Positions 7,357 through 14,281 of a stretch of DNA of 19,680 nt are shown in pieces. The translations under genes and the position numbers were made by a program. Every line of letters begins with the position of its first letter. Within the stretch, counting starts at the first letter, position 1. The stretch lies in NCBI GenBank assembly GCA_002367815.1, contig DFDG01000162.1, positions 7,457-27,136 of the forward strand, given 5' to 3'. The DNA comes from Opitutaceae bacterium UBA3033 (lineage in GTDB: Bacteria > Verrucomicrobiota > Verrucomicrobiia > Opitutales > Opitutaceae). The notes under the pieces are model-generated. The model saw only the letters and a list, made by a program, of their open reading frames with translations. It did no database searches and was not told the origin of the DNA.

Positions 7357-7763
7357 TTAGTCGACTCGCAGCGCCACCATGGGATCGATTTTGGCCGCAC
7401 GGCGATCGGGGAGGTAGTACGCGACCAGGCCGATCACCAGGAACAGCACAGACCCTCCGATATAGACGCCGGGATCCGAGGGTTTGACTGCGAAGAGCAG
7501 GCTCGTCGTGTAGCGGCTCAACCCCGCGGCCCCGATCAGGCCAGCCACCAAACCGGTTCCCACTTTCCCAAGATCCGGCTGATTATCATCTGGACGATCT
7601 ACTCGCGCTTGGCGTCGATCGCTCCGCGGATGCCGATCTCATGGGTGCGTTGGGAAACATCATAGGCCAGCACGCTGTAGATGCCGAGCGAGGAAAGGAA
7701 GAGGGCAAGCCCGGCAAACGCGATCAGCAGCAACATTAATGCCCAGCGCAGTGGGGTCGGTTC
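7357..7763 (-). pseudogene. Remnant of an ADOP/MacB-type ABC transporter permease (FtsX fold)
   Basis: Only the last ~135 codons remain, broken into two frames. The first piece reads REPTPLRWALMLLLIAF, then LALFLSSLGIYSVLAYDVSQ, then RTHEIGIRGAIDAKRE, and meets an in-frame TAG near 7599. The second continues in another frame as GTGLVAGLIGAAGLSRYTTS, then LLFAVKPSDPGVYIGG, then YYLPDRRAAKIDPMVALRVD. These are the last membrane helices and the conserved DPMVALR tail of macrolide-exporter/ADOP permeases, so at least one stop and one frameshift have accumulated. The large periplasmic domain and the first helices are gone, cut at about 7760, where an unrelated remnant begins on the other strand. 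Confidence 0.85.
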
Positions 7764-8221
7764 GCGATTGATCGTTATCCCGTGACCAACGCGGACTGTG
7801 CCCGGTTTTTGGCCGCGAGTGGCTATCGCCCCAAGCATATGCACGGGTTTTTTACGGCACTGGTTGGGCGGGGCCATGCCGGCGGGATGCAGGGTCGGCC
7901 CTACCCTTGGGGTGACACCATGGCGGAAAACTGTTGCAACAGTGGCCCCCCCCCGTGGATGCGTTTCCGCAGGGCGTGTCACCGGCCGGGTGTTGGGACA
8001 TGTGCGGCAGTGTGTGGGAATTGACGGAGAGTGAACGTAACGACGGGCACACGCGGCAGGTCATCCTCAACGGTGGCAGCTGGTTCACTGCACCGGGTTC
8101 CATGTGGTATATGGAAGGAGGGACGCGGCCGAACGATTGCTCCACCAAGTTCTGCCTGGCCTGGGCAGGGCTCGACCGGGCCTCTACGATTGGGTTTCGC
8201 TGCGTTGTTCCACTGGAATAA
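7758..8221 (+). pseudogene. Degraded formylglycine-generating-enzyme (SUMF1)-like gene
   Basis: Family sequence begins abruptly at 7761 with FAIDRYPVTNADCARFLAAS in one frame. It switches at a T-run near 7847-7852 to a frame reading LRHWLGGAMPAG, then jumps back to GRPYPWGDTMAENCCNSG. Family proteins normally have several dozen residues between these last two blocks, so an internal deletion is likely. A run of nine C (7946-7954) then breaks the frame again before VDAFPQGVSPAGCWDMCGSV, WELTES, VILNGGSWFTAPGSMWY and STIGFRCVVPLE, ending at the TAA at 8219-8221. The N-terminal part is missing. Intact relatives modify sulfatases or belong to the wider SUMF1/EgtB fold. This copy cannot make a normal product. 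Confidence 0.83.
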
Positions 8222-8271
8222 ATGAACGCCCCGTTTGCTAAATGAGTTTGGTGGGTTATGACTCAGCCTTT

Positions 8272-8781
8272 ATGAAAATCTGTTCCATTCTGGTTCTGAT
8301 CTCCTTTCTTACCATGTCTCTCTTTGCCAAAGCCGAACCTCTTGTCGTGGGCGATGCCGCTCCACTAGTCACCGGCATTACTGAAACCGGCGCTTCGCTG
8401 GCTCTCGGCGATGTTTATGCGGCCCAGACTTACACGCTGGTATATTTTTATCCCAAAGCCGACACGCCGGGCTGCACCGCCCAAGGCTGTTCAATCCGCG
8501 ATGCCTACGAAGATTTGCTGAAGGCCGGCGTGGCGATCTTCGGGGTGAGCAACGATACCTCCGCGGCCCAAACCGCCTTCAAGGAAAAGTTTCATCTGCC
8601 GTTCACGCTCATCGCGGACAAAGAGAAAACCGTGATCGAAGCCTTTGGCGTGCCGACGACATTTGGTTTGGCCAAGCGTCAGGCGTTTCTGATCAAGGCC
8701 GGCAAAATTATCTGGGCCGACTACAAGGCCTCGACGAGTGCGCAGGCGGCAGATGTGTTGAAGGTGATTGCAGGGGAGTAA
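8272..8781 (+). CDS. Exported peroxiredoxin (AhpC/TSA, BCP-like), copy 1
   Basis: A 169-residue thiol peroxidase from the ATG at 8272; an earlier in-frame start at 8242 would only add ten residues before a good signal peptide. MKICSILVLISFLTMSLFAKA is a Sec-type signal with likely cleavage after AKA. The active site is YPKADTPGCTAQGCSIRD, with the peroxidatic Cys ~68 in the PxxxTxxC motif and a second Cys five residues on (~73) as resolving partner, as in BCP/PrxQ proteins. It would reduce peroxides in the periplasm with an unknown reductant. A close paralog follows 129 bases downstream on the same strand, evidence of tandem duplication. Confidence 0.92.
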   Translation: MKICSILVLISFLTMSLFAKAEPLVVGDAAPLVTGITETGASLALGDVYAAQTYTLVYFYPKADTPGCTAQGCSIRDAYEDLLKAGVAIFGVSNDTSAAQTAFKEKFHLPFTLIADKEKTVIEAFGVPTTFGLAKRQAFLIKAGKIIWADYKASTSAQAADVLKVIAGE

Positions 8782-8910
8782 TTCCTTCGACTGACGTCGG
8801 ACTTCGTGAAGTCGTTTGATAGGCTTGGGCGAGAAATCTCAAACCCTGATGAATAATTTTTGTTGGGATGCACGTTTGCCAAACGGGTCGCATTGCGTTT
8901 CCTCAAAACT

Positions 8911-9429
8911 ATGAAACTCCGTTCCATTCTGGCCTTGGTCTCATTACTTGCGATTTCGTGCACCGCCCAACCCGGCGGTCCGCTCAAGGTCGGTGACGCT
9001 GCTCCGCAGGTCTCGGGCACTACCGAAGCAGGAGCAACGTTGGCATTGGCGGAGGTCTATGCCCAACAGGCCTACACGTTGGTGTATTTTTATCCCAAGG
9101 CGGGGACTTCCGGCTGCACCGCCCAGGGGTGTTCTCTGCGCGATGCCCACGAGGGTTTGGTGGGGAAAGGCGTGGCCGTCATCGGCGTCAGTTCGGATTC
9201 GGTGGCCGCCCAAAAAGCATTCAAAGACACGAACCATTTCCCTTTCCCGTTGATTGCTGATACAGACCGGAAAGTGCAGGAGGCATTCGCGGTGCCGACA
9301 TATCCCGGCACCAAGGATGCTCAACGGCAGGCGTTTTTGATCAAAGGCGGAAAGGTGGTGTGGTTGGACTTCACCGCATCAACGAGACAACAAGCGGCGG
9401 ATGTATTGAAGTTCGTCAACGCGCAGTAA
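8911..9429 (+). CDS. Peroxiredoxin (BCP-like) lipoprotein, copy 2
   Basis: A 172-residue paralog of the preceding gene. The start is the ATG at 8911, because MKLRSILALVSLLAISC makes a signal peptide with a lipobox (AISC, Cys17); the frame upstream to 8860 adds nothing recognisable. The active site is YPKAGTSGCTAQGCSLRD, with Cys ~69 and Cys ~74. The C-terminal half follows the first copy closely (RQAFLIKGGKVVWLDF, STRQQAADVLKFV) with a short insertion, TYPGTKDAQ. It should be anchored to a membrane on the periplasmic side, whereas the first copy should be soluble. The gap between the two (8782-8910) holds only a weak GACTTC/GAAGTC hairpin at 8800-8813. Confidence 0.92.
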   Translation: MKLRSILALVSLLAISCTAQPGGPLKVGDAAPQVSGTTEAGATLALAEVYAQQAYTLVYFYPKAGTSGCTAQGCSLRDAHEGLVGKGVAVIGVSSDSVAAQKAFKDTNHFPFPLIADTDRKVQEAFAVPTYPGTKDAQRQAFLIKGGKVVWLDFTASTRQQAADVLKFVNAQ

Positions 9430-9446
9430 GTTAGGCCCCGAGTAGG

Positions 9447-9504
9447 GTAGGCCGCCTGCTCGCAGGCGCGTTTGATGATTTGGCGCGAGCTCGCTCGCCG
9501 CCTA
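9447..9504. repeat. REP-like palindromic element, copy C
   Basis: Just after the second peroxiredoxin gene, GTAGGCCG (9447-9454) opens the element and GCCTA (9500-9504) closes it. Stem 1 is a perfect 7-bp pair, CGCCTGC (9453-9459) with GCAGGCG (9462-9468). Stem 2 is a perfect 6-bp pair, GCGAGC (9485-9490) with GCTCGC (9493-9498). The third arm seen in copies A and B is absent. The element separates convergent genes. Confidence 0.75.
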
Positions 9505-9535
9505 AGAAATGATGGATACCATTTCGCCCCACCGA

Positions 9536-10465
9536 TCACAAATCGTCGTCGGGCGATGAAGGCAATGCCGTGGCGTTTGGATCCAACCGAACGCGTTCCA
9601 TCCAATCGGTGATGAGAGGATGAACATGAGTGGCCGCGGTCGGCCAAGGGGCGGCGACCAGATCGATGACGCGCAGCCGACCGTCTTCACATAGCACGAA
9701 ATTACGCGCGTGCAGATCGGCGATGAGCCACGTTTGATCATTGAAAAAAAACAGGCGCGGGTGATCACGATTGGCGCGCAGAAAGCGCGAGGGAATTTCG
9801 ATCAATGCCGGTGGCAGATGGGGAGACATGTCGTCGCCTTGAGGCAGCGGATCGCCCAGAGTTTGCTTGGCCACGACAATGCCTTCGGGGGTGATGCCAA
9901 CCAACTCCGTGGCGGTGCCATCCAGCGCGTGGATGAGCAGGAGTTTCTCCAGCAGAGCGCGATAGTCGCCCAAGCCTGCCTCGGCGAGAAGGAGAGACTC
10001 CTCTCCCGGGTGAAATTCAAACGCGCTGCCGATGGTTTTCTCTTCGCGTGGGAGATAGAATTTATAAACGGAACCATCCCCGGCCGCGAAGGCCCACGCT
10101 TCGACGCCACCGCCGATGCGATGCAGTTTAGGGTTGGGCTCCTCGAGTGGGTTCTCAGCCGTGGCATCGAAACCAAAGTCTTCCAATGGCCGCAGAGGCA
10201 GCAGATGCCGGAAGTTTCTAATCGCATCGCCGAGGGCGGCCCATTCACCACCGGTGGCTTCAAGGAGACTTACTTCGTCTTCTTGGAGGAGGACGAGATC
10301 GCGGTCCGAATCTGCGCGGAGATCGCATTGGGTTGCCGCCGTGCCGAGGCGAGCGAGCGCTTCCAATCGTCGCTCGTGATCGTCTTGAAGAGTGCTTCTT
10401 TCGACCGGACCGGGGAGGTGACGGCCTTGGAGGAGCGTGGTTTGTCCGGTGAACTGGTCTTGCAT
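9536..10465 (-). CDS. Kinase-fold protein (aminoglycoside-phosphotransferase/polyvalent-kinase-like)
   Basis: A 309-residue protein from the ATG at 10465; the frame is open to 10672, but that part is antisense to the neighbouring transporter gene. The C-terminal two thirds carry a kinase signature. GGGVEAWAF (~118-126) is a glycine-rich loop, VYKFYLP has the likely ATP-binding Lys135, IADLHARN (~248-255) is the catalytic loop with Asp250 and Asn255 at the spacing of GDLHPGN, and RVIDLVAAPW (~265-274) has the metal-binding Asp268. The N-terminal ~110 residues (DDHERRLEALARLG and following) are unassigned. It could phosphorylate a small molecule or a protein. It lies 82 bases downstream of the CNNM-type transporter on the same strand and may be co-transcribed. 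Confidence 0.72.
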   Translation of the reverse strand: MQDQFTGQTTLLQGRHLPGPVERSTLQDDHERRLEALARLGTAATQCDLRADSDRDLVLLQEDEVSLLEATGGEWAALGDAIRNFRHLLPLRPLEDFGFDATAENPLEEPNPKLHRIGGGVEAWAFAAGDGSVYKFYLPREEKTIGSAFEFHPGEESLLLAEAGLGDYRALLEKLLLIHALDGTATELVGITPEGIVVAKQTLGDPLPQGDDMSPHLPPALIEIPSRFLRANRDHPRLFFFNDQTWLIADLHARNFVLCEDGRLRVIDLVAAPWPTAATHVHPLITDWMERVRLDPNATALPSSPDDDL

Positions 10466-10547
10466 GGGTCCGCCATGGGTGAAACGTCTGCCGGGTCCGC
10501 GAGGTTGGCAAAGGGATTTTGCCGACAAGTTATTCGCAGGGCCTCTA

Positions 10548-11888
10548 TCAGGCCGAAACTTCCTCCTCACCACTGTTGGCCTCAGATTTGATCGTAACCA
10601 GAACTTTGTCCACGCGACGTCGATCCATGTCGATGATTTCGAACCGAAGATTACGCCATTCAAAATGGTCACCGGCCTTGGGGATGCGGCCGAATTGGGT
10701 CATGACAAATCCGCCGAGCGTTTGAAAATCGGCCTCTTCCTCGTGGGGCAGATCCGCGTCGAGCTTGATCAGCTCTTTGAACTCACTGACCGGCATGGTC
10801 GCATCAATCAACCACGTGCCGTCTTCGCGCCGATGCGCGCTGGGTGGTTCCTGTTGCGGACCGTGATCCGGCAAGTCGCCAACGATGGCCTCGAGGACGT
10901 CGATCAAGGTAATCAAACCCTGGGTGGCACCGAATTCATCGGTGATGATGGCGATGTGTTTACCGGTTTTTTTGAATCGTTCGAGCAACTGGATGACGGT
11001 CAGTTTTTCGGAAACAGAAAGGGGTGCGACGATCAGGTTTTTTAGTGGCGTGGGCACGCCGATGGCCGAGTGAGCCCAGAGGGATTTGACCGAGACCAGC
11101 CCCACGACTTGGTCGCGAGTGCGTTGATAAACGGGGAAATAGGAGTGCCCGCTGGTGACAATTTTGCGCCAGTTGATTTCCTCGGGATCGTCGAGATTGA
11201 GAAAAACGATTTTCGGCCGCGGCGTCATCAACTCGGTGATCGGGTAGTCATCGAGCTCGAGCACACTGTCCACCATTTCCTTTTCTGCGCGTTTGAACAC
11301 GCCGGCGTGCAGGCCCTGTTCCACGAGTTCCCGGACTTCCTCGTCGCCCACCGAGGCCGCGGCAGATCGAGGTTTGATGCGCAGCACGCGAACCAAGAAT
11401 TCGACGGAAAATTCAAACAATACCAGGATGGGAGCCGCCAGCCATGCGAGGGTGCGCATAGGCCCGGCGAGCAACTTGGCCACGGTTTCGGGATAAGCCA
11501 GGCCGATACGCTTGGGCACCAGTTCACCGAACAGAAGGAGGAAACTGGCGAGACCCAGCGTGACCAGGATCATGGCCAAGGTCAGGGACCAAGGGGCGAG
11601 CATGGGAACCTGGGATAACCAAGCGGCCACCGGCGCGGCAAAACGGGTGCCACCGAGCACCCCGGCAATCATGCCACTGAGGGTCAGCCAGAATTGCACC
11701 AAAGCGAGGAAGCGGGCGGGGTGGCGCATCAACAGCAGGACCGAGGAAGCGGCCTCACCCCCTTTATTGGCGTCTTTTTCCAGCGCCGATTTACGGGCGG
11801 AGACCACGGCAGTTTCAGCCATGGCAAGTAAACCGTTGGCGACCACCAGCAGGCAAAGGGCAATAAGTTCAAGCGGATGGCTGAACAT
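10548..11888 (-). CDS. CNNM/CorC-type (UPF0053, hemolysin C family) transporter
   Basis: A 446-residue inner-membrane protein of full family length. The DUF21/CNNM domain at ~1-195 has helices around 5-25, 60-80, 100-122 and 145-168, and the motifs ANGLLAMAETAVVSAR and FGELVPKRIGLAYPE. Two CBS domains follow (~215-340) with MTPRPKIVFLNLDD and GLITLIDVLEAIVGDLPD. A C-terminal CorC/HlyC domain (~355-435) contains GTWLIDATMPVSEF and FQTLGGFVMTQFGRIPKAGD. Family members are linked to Mg2+/Co2+ export or sensing, with nucleotides binding the CBS pair. The old name hemolysin does not imply toxicity. The start ATG at 11888 is standard. Two palindromes at 11908-11942 may regulate it. Confidence 0.93.
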   Translation of the reverse strand: MFSHPLELIALCLLVVANGLLAMAETAVVSARKSALEKDANKGGEAASSVLLLMRHPARFLALVQFWLTLSGMIAGVLGGTRFAAPVAAWLSQVPMLAPWSLTLAMILVTLGLASFLLLFGELVPKRIGLAYPETVAKLLAGPMRTLAWLAAPILVLFEFSVEFLVRVLRIKPRSAAASVGDEEVRELVEQGLHAGVFKRAEKEMVDSVLELDDYPITELMTPRPKIVFLNLDDPEEINWRKIVTSGHSYFPVYQRTRDQVVGLVSVKSLWAHSAIGVPTPLKNLIVAPLSVSEKLTVIQLLERFKKTGKHIAIITDEFGATQGLITLIDVLEAIVGDLPDHGPQQEPPSAHRREDGTWLIDATMPVSEFKELIKLDADLPHEEEADFQTLGGFVMTQFGRIPKAGDHFEWRNLRFEIIDMDRRRVDKVLVTIKSEANSGEEEVSA

Positions 11889-11907
11889 GAAAAAGTGAAG
11901 CTAGGAC

Positions 11908-11942
11908 TTCATCGGGATGAGGCAACTCTTCATCGCGATGAG
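11908..11942. promoter_or_regulatory. Paired palindromes, candidate operator of the CNNM-type gene
   Basis: TTCATCGGGATGAG (11908-11921) and TTCATCGCGATGAG (11929-11942) differ at one base. Each contains a self-complementary TCATCG(G/C)GATGA core, and their centres are 21 bases apart, two turns of B-DNA on the same face. They lie 20 to 54 bases upstream of the transporter's ATG, on the side where its promoter should be. This layout suits cooperative binding of a dimeric repressor. Alternatively they are structural repeats. Confidence 0.5.
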
Positions 11943-11988
11943 ATTATGAGGGGGTTGATAACGAAAAAGTAACCGGTATTTTAATGCC

Positions 11989-12279
11989 ATGTCCACTCGA
12001 CCGGCCAGGATGACTGAAGCCCATGCGATTGCCACGGTGCATGCGAGTTCGTGGCAGACGAGCTACCGGGGAATCGTGCCAGGTGATCTGTTGACCGGAC
12101 TAATCAATGGAAAAAAGGGCGGTGTGCCGGGCAAAAATCCGGACCGACCCGGAAACACTTTGGTTGCGTTGATTGATGAGAAGGTGGTCGGGTTTGCCGA
12201 TGTGGGCCAAACGCGCTTCGAGGACTGCGCTGCCAACTCGATCTGCGGTCCGTCACGAACCGGGCGGAAGTTGATTTAA
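11989..12279 (+). pseudogene. Truncated and probably frameshifted GNAT N-acetyltransferase
   Basis: STRPARMTEAHAIATVHASS, then WQTSYRGIVPGDLLTGL, matches the N-terminal third of GNAT acetyltransferases. TLVALIDEKVVGFADVGQTR matches the following strands. Between them the reading frame gives an atypical Gly/Lys-rich stretch, while the +2 frame reads SMEKRAVCRAKI, which looks like family sequence, so a pair of compensating frameshifts is likely. After RFEDC the family's acetyl-CoA-binding motif (RxxGxG/A) and everything after it are missing, and the frame ends at the TAA at 12277-12279. Without the CoA site it should not be active. Confidence 0.65.
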
Positions 12280-12286
12280 AAAAAAG

Positions 12287-12313
12287 GTAAGCGGGATCGC
12301 GGACCCCGGCTAC
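12287..12313. repeat. GTA...TAC palindrome with GGGATC/GACCCC arms
   Basis: The left arm GTAAGCGGGATC (12287-12298) and right arm GACCCCGGCTAC (12302-12313) match as inverted repeats at 9 of 12 positions around GCG. It lies between the convergent GNAT remnant and the deacetylase gene, 11 bases from the latter's stop. It resembles the 2774-2797 hairpin and may be a dispersed element or a weak bidirectional terminator. Confidence 0.45.
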
Positions 12314-12323
12314 AATTCAGCCT

Positions 12324-13172
12324 TTAGCTGAGTTTGGCGAGCCGTGCGGCCACATCAACACGGAGGCGATTTACTCGCGCTTCGGCAAATTCAGCCACGG
12401 ACAGTTTGTCATCAGTGACGAGAGGCGTGAGGTCTAGCGCCCAAGCGACTTCGGTGAATTCATCGGTGGCGTGCGCGGTGTGAAAAGTAGCGTTGGCCTG
12501 GCGGCGGCCGAGGGCAGCGATATCGTAACGTTTGCCGCCGGCGATCTGGGAGGCGAATACCTGCATGAGTTTCATCGCAAGTTCGGGGTGCTTGCTGCAA
12601 TCGAGCGCGATCTTTTCGTCGTCCAACAACCAATCGAGGCCACGCCAGGCCTCGACCCCCAGCACTTTGGTGGGTCGTTGATCCATGGGGAGGGCGCGGA
12701 TGGCTTCGATGCAGCGCAGCAGCACGGCGACATGCGTGTCGTGTTTGTCGAGTGGCTGATGCAGGTAAACCACCTGCGGATGACAGGCCGAAAAAATCGC
12801 GATCAAGTCGGCCAACACGTCGGGTTGTCCGGCTCTTTTTACGTCGGCGCTGGCATAACCCAACTGGAGCTGAAGATTGTATTGGCCGAGGCGGGCGGCT
12901 TCACGTTGTTCCTCCGCGCGCACCGTTTGCATCTGCGCATCGGTGTGATCGGCGAATGGCCCCACGCGGGAAGACCCGGCGCCATTGGTCACGGTTACTC
13001 CCGTAAGAAAACTATCGGCTTTGCCGTGACATTCGGCGACCGCGGGGTAGGCGTTGATCTCAATATCATCCTGATGCGCAAGCACGCATAAGTGCGTGGT
13101 GCGGGCGAGTGCGATATCCGGGTCGCTGCCATCGGGCGCATAGATGTCGGCTTTGGGATGGGATAACTTCAT
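12324..13172 (-). CDS. PIG-L (LmbE-like) family N-deacetylase
   Basis: A 282-residue protein. LAHQDDIEI at ~31-39 is the zinc-binding AHPDDxE motif of PIG-L/LmbE deacetylases, with Gln in place of Pro. HDTH at ~144-147 supplies the later metal-binding His. Enzymes of this family remove acetyl groups from GlcNAc-type sugars. The ATG at 13172 shares one base with the TGA of the kinase gene upstream (TGATG), so translation is probably coupled; the open frame upstream of this ATG is antisense-frame noise from the kinase. It is the last gene of the sugar operon. A small soluble N-acetylated sugar or sugar phosphate is the likely substrate, inferred from its neighbours. Confidence 0.85.
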   Translation of the reverse strand: MKLSHPKADIYAPDGSDPDIALARTTHLCVLAHQDDIEINAYPAVAECHGKADSFLTGVTVTNGAGSSRVGPFADHTDAQMQTVRAEEQREAARLGQYNLQLQLGYASADVKRAGQPDVLADLIAIFSACHPQVVYLHQPLDKHDTHVAVLLRCIEAIRALPMDQRPTKVLGVEAWRGLDWLLDDEKIALDCSKHPELAMKLMQVFASQIAGGKRYDIAALGRRQANATFHTAHATDEFTEVAWALDLTPLVTDDKLSVAEFAEARVNRLRVDVAARLAKLS

Positions 13173-14281
13173 CAAAGTGAAACCAAGGGTGCCAGGATGC
13201 GGTCGATCTCGGGCGTGGATGCTTCGATGCTGCGCACGAGCGCAAACTGAGTGCGACACCGGTCGAGATTGTGCTTCGGGTGTTGGATTTTGTAGTAAGT
13301 GTCGCCCTGCAAATAGTCGGTGAGAAAACGCAGTCCGTTTTCGTAGGTCATCAGTTTACCCGCGAAACCGAGGTGGGCGCGCTCGGTCGCGTTGAGCACT
13401 GCGCCTACACCCGAGGACAGGTATCCCTCCACCAACACGCGGAAGAGCGGCAGCTTCAGGTGCATGTTATCTGCGTTGGGGTCATCCTCCAAAGTCGAAC
13501 TGGCAGAGGTGCGCATCATCTCGCCGAAATCGTAAAGCGGCAGCCCCGGCATCACGGTGTCGAGGTCGATGACCGCAATGGCGCGATGCGTGATATCATC
13601 AAGCATCACATTGTTGATCTTGGTGTCGTTATGGGTGACGCGTTCCGATACTTCGCCCTGGGCGAGCAGGTTGAGCAAAACATCCGCGTCGGCCTCGCGC
13701 GAATAAGCAAAATCGATATCTGCCTGCACTGCACCCGCGCGACCCACTTTGTCTTCTTTTACGGCGCGCCGAAAATTTTCAAAGCGGCTTCTGGTGTGGT
13801 GAAAATTCGGGATCGTCTCCTGCAGACGGCCACCGGGCAGATCGGCCAATTCGGCTTGGAAATCACCGAAGGCCTTGGCGGCTTCGCGGGCCTGTTCCTC
13901 GTTGGTCACGCGATCTACGGTGTGGGCCTTTTCGATAAAATTATAAAAACGCCACCAACCGTCGTGTTGATCGCGGGCGTGGGACTCGCCGGTGCAAGTC
14001 GGGATCAGAGTGAGTTGACGCGAATTTGGGCCGGATTTTTGGGCGAGGTGCGCGGTAACCCGCTGCACATTTTCCATCAAGGCGGGCACATTCTTGAAGA
14101 TGCGGTGATTGATCCGTTGGGCGATGTAGCGTTTGGGTTGCCCTTGATCATCGGCGAAATTAACCGCAAAGGTGTCATTGATGTGGCCACTGCCGTAATG
14201 CGCCGCGGAAACGAAGCGACCGGTCAGGTCGAAGAGATCGAGGACTTCGGAAAAATGTGATGGGACGGGGGTGTCACTCAT
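13172..14281 (-). CDS. Sugar kinase of the phosphotransferase (APH) fold, N-acetylhexosamine 1-kinase-like
   Basis: A 369-residue protein resembling NahK/LnpB, which phosphorylates GlcNAc or GalNAc at C1 with ATP. GSGHINDTF (30-38) is the ATP loop. RVTHNDTKINNVMLD (~214-228) is the catalytic loop with Asp219 and Asn224. VIDLDTVMPGLPLYDFGEMM (~237-256) carries the metal-binding Asp and the characteristic DLDT(V)xPG...DFG signature. These motifs set it apart from antibiotic kinases. It is cytoplasmic. Its ATG overlaps the glycosidase stop by four bases (ATGA), and its own stop overlaps the deacetylase start. The neighbouring glycosidase and nucleotidyltransferase support an anomeric kinase role; substrate identity is inferred. 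Confidence 0.88.
   Translation of the reverse strand: MSDTPVPSHFSEVLDLFDLTGRFVSAAHYGSGHINDTFAVNFADDQGQPKRYIAQRINHRIFKNVPALMENVQRVTAHLAQKSGPNSRQLTLIPTCTGESHARDQHDGWWRFYNFIEKAHTVDRVTNEEQAREAAKAFGDFQAELADLPGGRLQETIPNFHHTRSRFENFRRAVKEDKVGRAGAVQADIDFAYSREADADVLLNLLAQGEVSERVTHNDTKINNVMLDDITHRAIAVIDLDTVMPGLPLYDFGEMMRTSASSTLEDDPNADNMHLKLPLFRVLVEGYLSSGVGAVLNATERAHLGFAGKLMTYENGLRFLTDYLQGDTYYKIQHPKHNLDRCRTQFALVRSIEASTPEIDRILAPLVSL

Noticed and set aside
7599..7982. 127-residue minus-strand ORF as a separate gene
   Set aside because: Its N-terminal half is antisense to the SUMF1-like remnant and only the second half is permease sequence, so it is an artefact of the junction.
9710..10591. Plus-strand open frame (293 codons) opposite the kinase-fold gene
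   Set aside because: The minus strand carries coherent kinase motifs (Gly loop, DLHARN, VIDL); the plus-strand product has none.
13271..14260. Long plus-strand open frame (329 codons) over the sugar kinase
   Set aside because: Antisense shadow of a gene with clear ATP-loop and catalytic motifs; composition unlike a real protein.
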